Source of the DNA: DATCMU01 sp036563245
GTDB lineage: Bacteria; Pseudomonadota; Alphaproteobacteria; Rhizobiales; Devosiaceae
Direction of reading: 5' to 3'
Assembly (NCBI GenBank): GCA_036563245.1
Contig: DATCMU010000001.1
Coordinates: 1 to 64,000, forward strand
Length of the DNA stretch: 64,000 nt
A model generated the notes under the pieces. That model was not told the DNA's origin. It saw only the letters and a list, made by a program, of their open reading frames with translations, and made no database searches. The position numbers and the translations under genes were made by a program. This document shows positions 41,353-49,649 of the stretch, piece by piece (the stretch's first letter is position 1; every line of letters starts with the position of its first letter).

Positions 41353-41726
41353 GGCGTTGCCTCGGACAGAAGCTGGCCGCGGTGGTTTGGCTGGGCAGTT
41401 GCGAGTTCAGAGGCGATCTTCGCCAAGACCCCCTCCGGATTGCCTAGAACATCGGCATTGGTGAAGCGCAGTACCCTGTAGCCCTCAGCCACGAGGAAAG
41501 TGTCGCGGCGTGCATCGGACCGGATGCCTTGCGCGGTCGCGTGCGTATCGCCGTCGACCTCGATGACAAGGCGCGCGTGATGGCACGCAAAATCAACGCA
41601 GTAGGGGCCAATCGGCGCCTGCTTGCGGAAATGAAATGAACCCGTCCGGAATGGAAAGAGAAGCCGCCACATTGCCGTCTCGGCCGGTGTGGGGTTCTTG
41701 CGGAGCGTTTTGGCGTGGGTACTCAC
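41349..41726 (-). CDS. DUF559 (Vsr-like endonuclease fold) protein
   Basis: The 125-aa protein matches DUF559: AKTLRKNPTPAETAMWRLLF, FRKQAPIGPYCVDFACHHARLVIEVDGDTH and VLRFTNADVLGNPEGVLAKI. The D-F and E-V-D-G-D-x-H elements are the PD-(D/E)xK-type catalytic core related to Vsr. The start is GTG 41726, preceded by GGAGG. Family members are common as single genes of unknown target. The overlap with the exonuclease gene makes a nuclease pair lodged between pheS and pheT. Confidence 0.85.
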   Translation of the reverse strand: MSTHAKTLRKNPTPAETAMWRLLFPFRTGSFHFRKQAPIGPYCVDFACHHARLVIEVDGDTHATAQGIRSDARRDTFLVAEGYRVLRFTNADVLGNPEGVLAKIASELATAQPNHRGQLLSEATP

Positions 41727-41774
41727 GATGCGCCTCCAGCCCCAACGCCCGAGGTGTGCGAACACCCCTCCCCA

Positions 41775-41797
41775 ACCCTCCCCATCAAGGGGAGGGT
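41775..41797. repeat. GC-rich intergenic hairpin repeat, copy 1
   Basis: ACCCTCCCC-ATCAA-GGGGAGGGT is a 9-bp perfect stem of the CCCTCCCC/GGGGAGGG type scattered between genes in many alphaproteobacteria. A second copy lies about 110 bp away in the same gap. Confidence 0.65.
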
Positions 41798-41885
41798 GTT
41801 GGCAAGCCTGGCCAACCTAGCAGACCATGCCGCCCGCCGGAGTCGGGGCGACAGTAATCGGATTTCGGGAGTGCGATAGGTGCCA

Positions 41886-41907
41886 CCCTCCCCCTTCGTG
41901 GGGAGGG
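41886..41907. repeat. GC-rich intergenic hairpin repeat, copy 2
   Basis: CCCTCCCC-CTTCGT-GGGGAGGG is the same repeat type as at 41775. It lies in the gap before the pheS 3' end and could terminate pheS transcripts, but the run of T after it (41923-41930) is on the plus strand. Confidence 0.6.
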
Positions 41908-41967
41908 ATGGGGAGGGGGAAGTTTTTTTTCCTCCACAAGCAGCAATTTCGCGCCTGGCCCGCATTG

Positions 41968-43065
41968 TCAGCTGCTCAGCCCCCCGAACAGCGTCGGGAT
42001 ATCGAGCGGGCGGAAGCCGTAGTGATCGAGCCAACGCTTGTCGGCGTCGAAGAAGGCGCGCAGGTCCGGCATGCCGTATTTGAGCATGGCGAGGCGGTCG
42101 ATCCCCATGCCCCAGGCAAAGCCCTGGTAGACGTCAGGGTCGAGCCCGGCATTGCGGATGACATTGGGATGCACCATGCCGCAGCCAAGTATCTCCAGCC
42201 AGTCGTTGCCCTCGCCGATCCTGATTTCGCTGCCCGAGCGGTCGCAGCCAACGTCCACTTCCATCGAGGGTTCAGTGAATGGGAAGAAGGAGGGGCGGAA
42301 CCTCAGGCGCACCGATTCGACCTCGAAGAAGGCCTTGAGGAATTCCTCGAGCACCCAGCGCAATTGCCCGATATGCGAGGACTGGTCGATCACCAGCCCC
42401 TCGACCTGGTGGAACATCGGGGTGTGGGTCTGGTCGCTGTCGCAGCGATAGGTGCGGCCCGGAATGATCACCCGCAAGGGCGGCTTCTGCGTCTCCATGG
42501 TGCGCATCTGCACCGGCGAGGTGTGGGTGCGCAGCAGCTTGCGCTCACCCTTCTCGTCCGGGTTGAAGAAGAAGGTGTCGTGCATCTCGCGCGCCGGATG
42601 CCCTTCGGGGAAATTGAGCGCGGTGAAGTTGTAGTAGTCCGTCTCGATGTCGGGGCCCTCGGCGATGGAAAAGCCCATGTCCGAGAAGATGGCGGTGATC
42701 TCGTCTGTGACCTGGGAGACCGGATGGACGCGCCCAGTGGCTGTGGGTGCGGGCCTCAGCGGCAGGGTGACATCGACGCGCTCCGCCTCAAGGCGGGCCG
42801 CAAGCGCCTGTTCGCGTAATTGGGAGGCGCGCGCCTCGATCAGTCCGGCGATCTCGTTCTTGAGTCCGTTAAAGGCAGGGCCGGCCAGCTTGCGCTCTTC
42901 GGGATCCATCCGGCCGAGCGATGCCAGCAGCGCGGAAACAGAGCCCTTCTTGCCCAGCGCGGAGACACGGACCGCCTCGAGCGCCTGCTCGCTGTCGGCG
43001 GCATCGAGCGCCCCGATGATTTCGGAACGCAAGGCTTCGGTCGATTGCGCGATGGTCGATGACAT
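41968..43065 (-). CDS. pheS: Phenylalanine-tRNA ligase alpha subunit
   Basis: The catalytic alpha subunit. The 365-aa protein has the N-terminal coiled coil, then class II motifs: HPVSQVTDEITAIFSDMGF (motif 1), LRTHTSPVQMRTME, RVIIPGRTYRCDSDQTH (motif 2) and GFAWGMGIDRLAMLKYGM (motif 3). ATG 43065 gives the usual N-terminus. It lies beyond a terminator that closes the rplT transcript, so it is probably driven by its own promoter or by read-through. Confidence 0.97.
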   Translation of the reverse strand: MSSTIAQSTEALRSEIIGALDAADSEQALEAVRVSALGKKGSVSALLASLGRMDPEERKLAGPAFNGLKNEIAGLIEARASQLREQALAARLEAERVDVTLPLRPAPTATGRVHPVSQVTDEITAIFSDMGFSIAEGPDIETDYYNFTALNFPEGHPAREMHDTFFFNPDEKGERKLLRTHTSPVQMRTMETQKPPLRVIIPGRTYRCDSDQTHTPMFHQVEGLVIDQSSHIGQLRWVLEEFLKAFFEVESVRLRFRPSFFPFTEPSMEVDVGCDRSGSEIRIGEGNDWLEILGCGMVHPNVIRNAGLDPDVYQGFAWGMGIDRLAMLKYGMPDLRAFFDADKRWLDHYGFRPLDIPTLFGGLSS

Positions 43066-43126
43066 GTGATTGGCTCTTCTCGATCGGGACGATGGGCCGG
43101 GCGGGCGGCGGCGAACATACAAACGT

Positions 43127-43168
43127 AAAAAGCCCTGCGCCACCCTCAAAGGGTCGGCGCAAGGCTTT
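43127..43168 (-). terminator. Terminator after rplT
   Basis: On the minus strand arms AAAGCCTTGCGCC and GGCGCAGGGCTTT pair with one mismatch around a smaller GACCC..GGGT stem, then five T. It begins 34 bp after the rplT stop. No Phe-rich leader frame precedes it, so a pheST attenuator is not indicated. Confidence 0.8.
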
Positions 43169-43202
43169 GATTCGGCCTCAACTCAGGCGAGGAGGGAAGG
43201 CT

Positions 43203-43604
43203 TCAGGCGGAGACCCGGGCGTGGGTCTTCGTCTCGATGCCTTCGAGGTAGCCCAGGGCGCCCTTGGCCTTGGCGACGAGCGCGGCGAAAGCCTCGGGCT
43301 CGTGGATCGCCAGATCGGACAGCACCTTGCGATCGACCGCAACCTCAGCCCGGCTGAGGCCGTCGATAAATCGGCCATAGGTCAGTCCGTGATCGCGCAC
43401 GGCGGCATTGATGCGCTGGATCCAGAGCGCGCGGAAGTTGCGCTTCCTGACCTTGCGGTCGCGGTAGGCATACTGACCGGCCTTTTCCACCGCCTGCTTG
43501 GCGATGCGGATCGTCGACTTGCGGCGGCCGTAATAACCTTCGGCTGCCTTGAGAACCTTCTTGTGACGGGCGTGAGCGGTAACGCCTCTTTTGACACGGG
43601 CCAT
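43203..43604 (-). CDS. rplT: Large ribosomal subunit protein bL20
   Basis: A 23S rRNA-binding assembly protein of the 50S subunit. The 133-aa protein has the canonical MARVKRGVTAHARHKKVLK start, YYGRRKSTIRIAKQAVEKAGQYAYRDR and NAAVRDHGLTYGRFI. It is about 15 residues longer than E. coli L20 at the C-terminus, as is usual in alphaproteobacteria. It follows rpmI by 21 bp. Confidence 0.98.
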   Translation of the reverse strand: MARVKRGVTAHARHKKVLKAAEGYYGRRKSTIRIAKQAVEKAGQYAYRDRKVRKRNFRALWIQRINAAVRDHGLTYGRFIDGLSRAEVAVDRKVLSDLAIHEPEAFAALVAKAKGALGYLEGIETKTHARVSA

Positions 43605-43625
43605 GCGGTGTCTCCTTTTCTGGCG

Positions 43626-43826
43626 TCAGCGATTGTAGGGCATGTACTTCTTGACCAGGCCTTCGTCGCCTGCCTGAAGTACCTTGGTGCCACGGTTCTT
43701 GCGGATGTAATCGCCCGAATGGGAGATCAGGCGGTGGCGCTTGCCGGCCACACCGGTCTTCACCTTGCCCGTCGCCGTCATCTTGAAGCGCTTCTTGGCG
43801 CCCGACTTCGTCTTCATTTTCGGCAT
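43626..43826 (-). CDS. rpmI: Large ribosomal subunit protein bL35
   Basis: The 66-aa basic protein MPKMKTKSGAKKRFKMTATG...KKYMPYNR is a full match to bL35. ATG 43826 is chosen over an upstream in-frame start that would add 19 unrelated residues. It forms a two-gene unit with rplT. Confidence 0.97.
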   Translation of the reverse strand: MPKMKTKSGAKKRFKMTATGKVKTGVAGKRHRLISHSGDYIRKNRGTKVLQAGDEGLVKKYMPYNR

Positions 43827-43994
43827 TTTGCGTCTTTCTGTCAGTCCCCGTGAAATGGGGAAGAGAGCATTCTGGATCGCCACGGCATGCCATTTGGCCG
43901 GGCGGCCCGGTTCTTGGTCGAAGCCGGGGTTATAATGAGTGCGTCAGGCAAAGACAAGAGGCACCCGGCCATCACGGCCTGGGGCTTCGCAGGC

Positions 43995-44022
43995 AAAAAA
44001 GGGACGGCCCGAAGGCCGCCCC
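43995..44022 (-). terminator. Terminator after the rhodanese gene
   Basis: On the minus strand a 9-bp stem with one mismatch (GGGGCGGCC / GGCCGTCCC) and a TTCG loop is followed by six T. It lies 27 bp past the rhodanese stop codon. Confidence 0.85.
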
Positions 44023-44048
44023 CTGCCAGGATCGAAAGACGGATCGGA

Positions 44049-44420
44049 TCAGCGTTCGACGGGGCCGCCGGCATAGGCCCACTGCCCGAAACCGCCCGCA
44101 ATATTATAGACCTTCTTGTAGCCCATGGACGCCAGACGGCTGGCCGCGGCGCTGGAACGGGCACCCGAGGCACAGACCAGCACAATGGCCTTGTCGGTGT
44201 CGGCCGCCGGCAGCGCGCCCGAGCCATCGGGCCTGGCGAAATTGTCGAAGCCGGGCAGCGGGGCGCGCACCGCGCCCTTGATGGTGCCGGACTGGGCGAT
44301 CTCGCCTGCGCCGCGCACGTCGACGAAGACAACATCGGGATTGCCATGCCAGCTAACGATCTGACGGGCTTCGACATTCTCGAAGCCGGCCGACTGGCGA
44401 TTGAACATGGATGCGAACAT
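44049..44420 (-). CDS. Single-domain rhodanese-like sulfurtransferase
   Basis: The 123-aa cytoplasmic protein is a single rhodanese domain: VVFVDVRGAGEIAQSGTIKGAVRAPL, and the active loop VCASGARSS with the catalytic Cys followed by an Arg, then NIAGGFGQW. Such proteins carry sulfane sulfur for tRNA thiolation or cyanide detoxification. GGAGAAG supports ATG 44420. It sits between infC and rpmI, an uncommon insertion into that group, and has its own promoter and terminator. Confidence 0.92.
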   Translation of the reverse strand: MFASMFNRQSAGFENVEARQIVSWHGNPDVVFVDVRGAGEIAQSGTIKGAVRAPLPGFDNFARPDGSGALPAADTDKAIVLVCASGARSSAAASRLASMGYKKVYNIAGGFGQWAYAGGPVER

Positions 44421-44485
44421 TGGGCACTTCTCCGGGGTTCATCGGTCCAGGTGCGGGACGGTCCGCACCACTCATTCAAGGCGCT

Positions 44486-44513
44486 TATATATTAGAAGTT
44501 GCTACTATATCAA
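44486..44513 (-). promoter_or_regulatory. Promoter for the rhodanese gene
   Basis: On the minus strand TTGATA, a 16-bp AT-rich spacer and TATATA stand 66 bp before the rhodanese start codon and just beyond the infC terminator, so the gene has its own expression unit. Confidence 0.5.
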
Positions 44514-44555
44514 GAGCCATTCAGCCTTGAACCCGAAACTCGGGCAGCCATGTGC

Positions 44556-44579
44556 AAAAAAGGGCGGCACGAGCCGCCC
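44556..44579 (-). terminator. Terminator after infC
   Basis: On the minus strand GGGCGGC-TCGT-GCCGCCC, a perfect 7-bp stem, is followed by six T, 29 bp past the infC stop. Confidence 0.9.
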
Positions 44580-44608
44580 CCTGCATTTCCCGGATTGGGT
44601 CATGGCGC

Positions 44609-45145
44609 CTATTTCGGCGCGAGCACCATCACCATCTGGCGCCCTTCGGAGCGCGGCGACGATTCCACCTTGGAAAGCTCCTCGGCCTCGTCGCGTACCT
44701 TGTTCAACAGGGCAAGGCCGAGTTCCTGGTGCGCCATTTCGCGGCCGCGGAAGCGCATGGTGACCTTCACCTTGTCGCCTTCCTCAAGGAACTTGAACAC
44801 CGAGCGCATCTTCACCTCGTAGTCGTGGGTGTCGATGTTGGGGCGCATCTTGATCTCCTTGACCTCGATGACCTTCTGTTTCTTGCGCGCTTCGGCGGCC
44901 TTCTTCTGGGCGGCGTACTTGAACTTGCCCAGGTCGAGGATCTTGCAGACCGGAGGGGCGGCATTGGGGGAGATTTCAACGAGGTCCAGTCCGGCGTCGC
45001 GCGCGAGTTCCAGTGCCTCTGCGGTGCGAACCACGCCGCGATTGGTACCTTCGGCATCGATCAGCTGGATTTCGGGGACGTGAATATCCTCGTTGGATCG
45101 CGGCCCATCCTTCTGGGGCGCGACGGGTCTCATTGGACGACGAAT
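44609..45145 (-). CDS. infC: Translation initiation factor IF-3, ATT start codon
   Basis: IF-3 binds the 30S subunit and proofreads start codons. The 178-aa protein has KDGPRSNEDI, LIDAEGTNRGVV, DLVEISPNAAPPVCKILDLG (in part), the lysine-rich linker and the C-domain KFLEEGDKVKVTMRFRGRE. The best start is ATT at 45145: it has AGAAGG 10 bp upstream and gives (M)RRPMRPVAPQKDGPRSN, which matches alphaproteobacterial IF-3 N-termini. The first ATG, at 45133, would remove four conserved residues. Rare ATT starts are known for infC and allow autoregulation. Confidence 0.92.
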   Translation of the reverse strand: MRRPMRPVAPQKDGPRSNEDIHVPEIQLIDAEGTNRGVVRTAEALELARDAGLDLVEISPNAAPPVCKILDLGKFKYAAQKKAAEARKKQKVIEVKEIKMRPNIDTHDYEVKMRSVFKFLEEGDKVKVTMRFRGREMAHQELGLALLNKVRDEAEELSKVESSPRSEGRQMVMVLAPK

Positions 45146-45312
45146 GGCGTAGAATCCTTCTGTTGTCGACGATAGGGGCGAATGTGGCCATAAAATCTTG
45201 TCAAATGGCCCCGAAGTCAACTGGCATCGCTCAAGCTTTGCCACTCTTGTACCCAAAGCCTGCGCGGGTTACCCCCGAAATCGACAGCACAGACGCCCGG
45301 AGGCACGGCACA

Positions 45313-46086
45313 ATGGATGCAGTTCAGACAAGACTGAGGGTGGGAACAGGCGATGCGGCGCGGGAAATAGCCGCTCTCATCCGGCCCGGCCGCGAGCCCG
45401 GAATCTTCTGGCTGGGCGGCTTCAAGTCCGAAATGACGGGCTCCAAGGCGACGGCGCTGGACCTTTTCGGCGCGCGCGAGGGGCTCGGGGTCACCCGTTT
45501 CGACTATTCGGGATGCGGGCAGTCGGGCGGTGCCTTCCTCGACGGCACGATCAGCCGGTGGCTTGAAGAAGCGCTGGCGGCCTTTGAAACCACGAAGGGA
45601 CAGCAGATCGTCGTGGGGTCCTCGATGGGCGGCTGGCTGGCGCTCCTGTTGAACAGGGCCCTGCGCCGTCGCGGCGAGAATCGCGTGGCGGCACTGGTCC
45701 TCATCGCGCCCGCGGTCGACATGACCGAGGACCTGATGCGGGCGACGTTCACCCCTGAACAACTTCAGGAACTCCAGACGACCGGCGCCGTTTCAGAGCC
45801 CTCCGAATATGACGACGAGCCTTATGTGCTGACCCGCGGGCTGATCGAGGACGGCGCCCGGCATTTGCTGTTCAACAAACCGATCGACACCGGGTGCCCA
45901 GTGACGATCCTGCAGGGCGGACGGGATGCGGACGTGCCCCCGGCCCACGCGCTCAAGCTCGTGTCGCATCTGGTGGCGGATCCGGTCACTTTTACCTCGA
46001 TCCCGGATGGCGACCACAGGCTGTCGCGGCCCGAAGACCTCAGGCTGCTCGAACAGGTCATCAAAAGGATCGCCGCAACGGATTGA
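45313..46086 (+). CDS. Alpha/beta hydrolase (ABHD10-like)
   Basis: The 257-aa hydrolase has IFWLGGFKSEMTGSKA, FDYSGCGQSGG, the nucleophile elbow GSSMGG, a late Asp in GGRDADVPP and the His in PDGDHRLSRPED. It resembles the ABHD10/palmitoyl-thioesterase-like group often found next to infC in alphaproteobacteria. ATG 45313 is used; longer forms would run across the infC promoter. The substrate is unknown. Confidence 0.85.
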   Translation: MDAVQTRLRVGTGDAAREIAALIRPGREPGIFWLGGFKSEMTGSKATALDLFGAREGLGVTRFDYSGCGQSGGAFLDGTISRWLEEALAAFETTKGQQIVVGSSMGGWLALLLNRALRRRGENRVAALVLIAPAVDMTEDLMRATFTPEQLQELQTTGAVSEPSEYDDEPYVLTRGLIEDGARHLLFNKPIDTGCPVTILQGGRDADVPPAHALKLVSHLVADPVTFTSIPDGDHRLSRPEDLRLLEQVIKRIAATD

Positions 46087-46092
46087 TCGCGG

Positions 46093-46761
46093 TCAGGCCG
46101 CGGGTGACCGCGCGCGGGAAAGCCGCGTGAGCGCCGTGCCGTCCTCATCGAAATTCTCCGGCTCGAGCCAGGCCTCGAGCCGTGTGCGCACCGAAGGCCA
46201 TTCGCGGTCGATCATGGAGAACCATGCCGTATCCCGGTTCACGCCCTTCACGATCATGTGCTGGCGGAACACGCCCTCATAGGTGAAACCGAAGCGCAGG
46301 GCCGCCCGGCGCGAGGGCAGGTTGCGATCGTTGCATTTCCACTCGAAGCGGCGATAGCCCAAAGTCTCGAACACATGCCGGGCAGTCAGGTAGAAGGCCT
46401 CGGTGGCAATCCGGGTGCGCGCGACACCCTTGCCCCACAGAATGGACCCGATCTCGATGACGCCGTGTTCGGGAACGATGCGCATCAAGGCGTGCCTGCC
46501 GCCGCAGCGACCGGTTTCGCTGTCGACGACGGCGAAATAGACCATGTCGGATCGTTCGGCAGCGGCGTCGGCCCAGCCCAGGAGTGCGGCTTCATCGGCG
46601 GGAGCGGCTTCGGGCAACCAGCGATGGCGCGCGTCGAGTTCGGGCCCGGAAATGGCCTGCCAGAGATCGGGAACATGGGACCGGTCGAGCGGCTCGAGGC
46701 GGCAATAGCGTCCGTCGAGCCGGACGGGTTGCGGCGCAATCGCCGGTTGAGGTGCACTCAT
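46093..46761 (-). CDS. GNAT-family N-acetyltransferase (RimJ/RimL-like)
   Basis: The 222-aa acetyl-CoA-dependent transferase has RYCRLEPLDRSHVPDLWQA, IGSILWGKGVARTRIATEAF (acetyl-CoA loop region), FEWKCNDRNLPSRRAALRFGFTYEG and a terminal FSMIDREW. This pattern is that of RimJ/RimL-type enzymes that modify protein or amino-acid amines. Its start overlaps the SDR stop as ATGA, making it the last gene of a queG-SDR-GNAT unit. Confidence 0.88.
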   Translation of the reverse strand: MSAPQPAIAPQPVRLDGRYCRLEPLDRSHVPDLWQAISGPELDARHRWLPEAAPADEAALLGWADAAAERSDMVYFAVVDSETGRCGGRHALMRIVPEHGVIEIGSILWGKGVARTRIATEAFYLTARHVFETLGYRRFEWKCNDRNLPSRRAALRFGFTYEGVFRQHMIVKGVNRDTAWFSMIDREWPSVRTRLEAWLEPENFDEDGTALTRLSRARSPAA

Positions 46762-47633
46762 TCGCGTTCTCCGTAAAATATGGCTCCAAGACCCTCTCGA
46801 TAGGAGGGAAAGAGTAATTCGATGCCCAACGCCTTCTTGATCGCCGCATTGCTGATGCGCTCGTTGGACGAATAGAAGGAGCGGCCCATCTCGCTCAGAT
46901 CCGCCTGTTCGAAGGGCACCTTGGGCGGTGGCGCCATCCCCAGCAGTCCGGCGGCGAAAGTCACCAGATCCTGTGGCGGGGCCGGCTCATCGTCGGCGAG
47001 ATTGAAGGTGCCGTCGATTCTGGATTCAGCGGCCAGTGCCGTCACCCGGCCGATATCGGCCACGTGGATGCGGTTGAACACCTGGCCGGGCTTGATGATC
47101 CGCCGCGCCTTGCCGGCCCGCAGCTTGTCGAAGGTCGAGCGCCCCGGCCCATAGATGCCTGCGAGCCTGAGAACCGCCAGGGGCACCTGCCGACGCCTGG
47201 CATAGGCGCGCCAGGCCTGCTCGGCCTTCACCCGGACCTGCGAGCGGGGATGGACCGGCTTGCAGGGTGCGGTTTCATCGACCCATGCGCCGCCGCAATC
47301 GCCGTAGACGCCAACGGTGGAGTAGTAGCAGATCCACTCCAGGTTCGTGGCGGTATCGAGGCCTTTCTGCCCCAGCGCCAGCACCGGATCGCCCTCGGTT
47401 CCCGGCGGAACCGAAACGATCACATGCGTCGCGGCGGCGAGGTCGGCGGCGAGTTCTTCGCCCACATGGCGGCCTTCGAACAGGTGCGCGGCGATCCCCT
47501 GGTCTCGCAAGGCCGAGCGCCGCTGCTCGTCGCGGGTCGTGCCGGAAACGGCAAGGTCGGCGCCGTGCTGTTCGCGCAACGCTGCGACCGCGGCGCTTGC
47601 GGAAAAGCCAAGGCCAAAGACGAAAAGGTTCAT
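46758..47633 (-). CDS. SDR-family NAD(P)-binding protein (YeeZ-like)
   Basis: The 291-aa protein begins MNLFVFGLGFSASAAVAAL, an atypical GxGxxxA nucleotide loop. It has a YYSTVGVYGD segment at the usual catalytic position, RLAGIYGPGRS and RIHVADIGRV of extended SDRs. It resembles YeeZ-type proteins, whose reaction is not known. It overlaps queG and the GNAT gene by 4 bp on each side, so all three are coupled. Confidence 0.85.
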   Translation of the reverse strand: MNLFVFGLGFSASAAVAALREQHGADLAVSGTTRDEQRRSALRDQGIAAHLFEGRHVGEELAADLAAATHVIVSVPPGTEGDPVLALGQKGLDTATNLEWICYYSTVGVYGDCGGAWVDETAPCKPVHPRSQVRVKAEQAWRAYARRRQVPLAVLRLAGIYGPGRSTFDKLRAGKARRIIKPGQVFNRIHVADIGRVTALAAESRIDGTFNLADDEPAPPQDLVTFAAGLLGMAPPPKVPFEQADLSEMGRSFYSSNERISNAAIKKALGIELLFPSYREGLGAIFYGERE

Positions 47634-48799
47634 GCGTCTGCTCCGGCCTCGCCCAGCAATGGCGCGGTCCATTCCTCGGCCACTTCCGGCTCGGTTTCCG
47701 CCGGCAGGTATCGCGCCATTGCGGCCTCGATGTGACCTGGCGGCGCCAGCCGCCGCAGCGCCCATATCGCCGCGCCGCGAATGAGCGGCTCGGGATCGCC
47801 CAGTCTGCGTCTTGCGAATTCGGCAAGGGAGGGATCGCCTGAATTGCCGATCGCGATCAGGACGTTGCGCACGAAGCGCGCGTGGCCGACCCGCTTGACC
47901 GGCGAGCCGGAAAAGAGTTCGCGAAACGCCTGGTCGTCGAGCATGGCGAGATCGGCGAGGGCGGGCGAACCGAGGTCGGCACGGGCCTGGAGCCGCGCCT
48001 CGCGCGCTTTCTGTGCGAACTTGTTCCAGGGGCAGACCGCCAGACAGTCGTCGCAGCCATAGACCCGGTTGCCCATGGCAGCGCGAAACTCGCGCGGGAT
48101 GGGGCCCTTGTGCTCGTTGTTGAGATAGGCAAGGCAACGCCGGGCATCCAGCCGGAACGGCGCGGGAAAGGCATTTGTGGGACAGGCATCCAGACAGCGC
48201 GTGCAGGTGCCGCACAACTCCTCCTGCGGTTCATTGGCGGGCAGTTCCGCGTCGGTCAGTATGGCGCCAAGGAACAGCCATGAGCCGAATTCGCGCGATA
48301 CCAGGACGCTGTGCTTGCCCTGCCAGCCCAGCCCCGCCGCCTCGGCGAGCGGCTTTTCCATCAGCGGCGCTGTATCGACGAACACCTTCACGTCGGCGCC
48401 GATGCGCCGCGCCAGCAGTCCGGCGAGCTCCTTCAGGCGTCCCTTGATGATGTCGTGATAGTCGCGATTGCGTGCATAGGCCGAGATATTGGCCTTGTCC
48501 GTTTGCGCCAGGGCCTCGATCGGATCATGGGCGGGTCCGTAGTTCATCCCCAGCATGATCACCGAACGCGCCTCGGGCCAGAGCACGCGCGGATCGCCGC
48601 GTCGCCTTGCGGTGTCCGCCATCCACCCCATGTCGCCGTGCCAGCCCTGGTCCAGGGCGGAGGAAAGGCGCGCGGGCAGGTCCGGACGCGAATCGGCGGG
48701 CGCAATCCCAAAGGCATCGAAGCCGAGTTGCGCGGCGCGCGCCTTCAGTTCCCCCAGCGCACGGGCGACGCTTTCATTGCTGCCTGCCCGGCCGGCCAT
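47630..48799 (-). CDS. queG: Epoxyqueuosine reductase QueG
   Basis: The last enzyme of queuosine biosynthesis; it reduces epoxyqueuosine in tRNA with cobalamin and two [4Fe-4S] clusters. The 389-aa protein has FDAFGIAPAD, a cobalamin-site core (KVFVDTAPLMEKPLAEAAGLGWQGKH), the clusters CGTCTRCLDACP and CDDCLAVCPWNKFA, and a C-terminal HEAT-like tail. The start is ATG 48799; AAGGG lies upstream. Confidence 0.95.
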   Translation of the reverse strand: MAGRAGSNESVARALGELKARAAQLGFDAFGIAPADSRPDLPARLSSALDQGWHGDMGWMADTARRRGDPRVLWPEARSVIMLGMNYGPAHDPIEALAQTDKANISAYARNRDYHDIIKGRLKELAGLLARRIGADVKVFVDTAPLMEKPLAEAAGLGWQGKHSVLVSREFGSWLFLGAILTDAELPANEPQEELCGTCTRCLDACPTNAFPAPFRLDARRCLAYLNNEHKGPIPREFRAAMGNRVYGCDDCLAVCPWNKFAQKAREARLQARADLGSPALADLAMLDDQAFRELFSGSPVKRVGHARFVRNVLIAIGNSGDPSLAEFARRRLGDPEPLIRGAAIWALRRLAPPGHIEAAMARYLPAETEPEVAEEWTAPLLGEAGADA

Positions 48800-48837
48800 T
48801 GACTTCGACCCTTGGTGATCGGGTTGGTTCGCACCGG

Positions 48838-49518
48838 TCAAAAATCGAGATCCGCGTAGGTCGGCGCGGCCGGCATGCCTACGATCCGGTCGGAGAGCAG
48901 CGGCCGGAAAGCGGGGCGCGACTTCATGCGCGCGTACCACAGCTTGACCTCTTCATGCTTGCTCCAATCGACATCGCCCAGATAGTCGAGCGACGAGAGG
49001 TGCGCGGCCAGGGCGAAGTCGGCAAGACTCATCAGTTCCCCGCCCAGCCAGCGCCGGGTGGCAAGGAGCCAACCGAAATAGTTCATGTGTTCGGCAAGAT
49101 TGGCCTTTGCGACGCGCAGCACACCGGGATCGGTGGTGGCCGACCGCAATTCACGCTTGGCGATCTTTTCCTCGATCACATAGCGCGTGACTTCGTCGTT
49201 GAGCTTGAACAGCACCCATTCGACCAACCGCCACATCTCGGCCCTCACGGCGGGATTGGACGGAAACAACCCCCTGCCCGGTTCGCCTGGGTTGAAGTGC
49301 TCCTCGACATGGTGAACCACCGCCAGCGTGCCCACCACGGGCACCTCCTCGTCGGTCACGAAGACCGGCACCGTGGCCGCCGGATTGAGCTCGAGAAAGG
49401 CGGGATCGCGTTTCCAGGGGCTGATGTCCTGCAGGTCGAATGCCACCTCGTACTCGCCGAGCATGAGGCGCGCGAGACGCGCGGAGGGATCGAGGCGGTG
49501 AATGAGCAGCCGTGCCAT
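48838..49518 (-). CDS. Glutathione S-transferase family protein
   Basis: The 226-aa protein has an N-terminal thioredoxin-like domain (LMLGEYEVAFDLQD, ELNPAATVPVFV with the cis-Pro, and the acidic glutathione site near VPVVGTLAVVHHVEEHF) and an all-helical C-domain (SLADFALAAHLSSLDYLG). The substrate is unknown. It is 38 bp upstream of queG on the same strand, a common neighbourhood in Hyphomicrobiales. Confidence 0.9.
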   Translation of the reverse strand: MARLLIHRLDPSARLARLMLGEYEVAFDLQDISPWKRDPAFLELNPAATVPVFVTDEEVPVVGTLAVVHHVEEHFNPGEPGRGLFPSNPAVRAEMWRLVEWVLFKLNDEVTRYVIEEKIAKRELRSATTDPGVLRVAKANLAEHMNYFGWLLATRRWLGGELMSLADFALAAHLSSLDYLGDVDWSKHEEVKLWYARMKSRPAFRPLLSDRIVGMPAAPTYADLDF

Positions 49519-49649
49519 GGCGAAGTCTTTGCACTCCGTAGTCTAACGTTGGCGCGCGCCACCAAATCACGTTAAAAGCGGCGCTGTCCGATGCGGGCAG
49601 ATCGGGGGCGGCGCGATGGCTCGCCCCTGAGATAGGAGATCATTTGAAC

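Noticed and set aside
43066..43202. A Phe-codon leader peptide and attenuator before pheS
   Set aside because: Only 34 bp separate rplT from the hairpin and no Phe-rich frame is present; it is better read as the rplT terminator.
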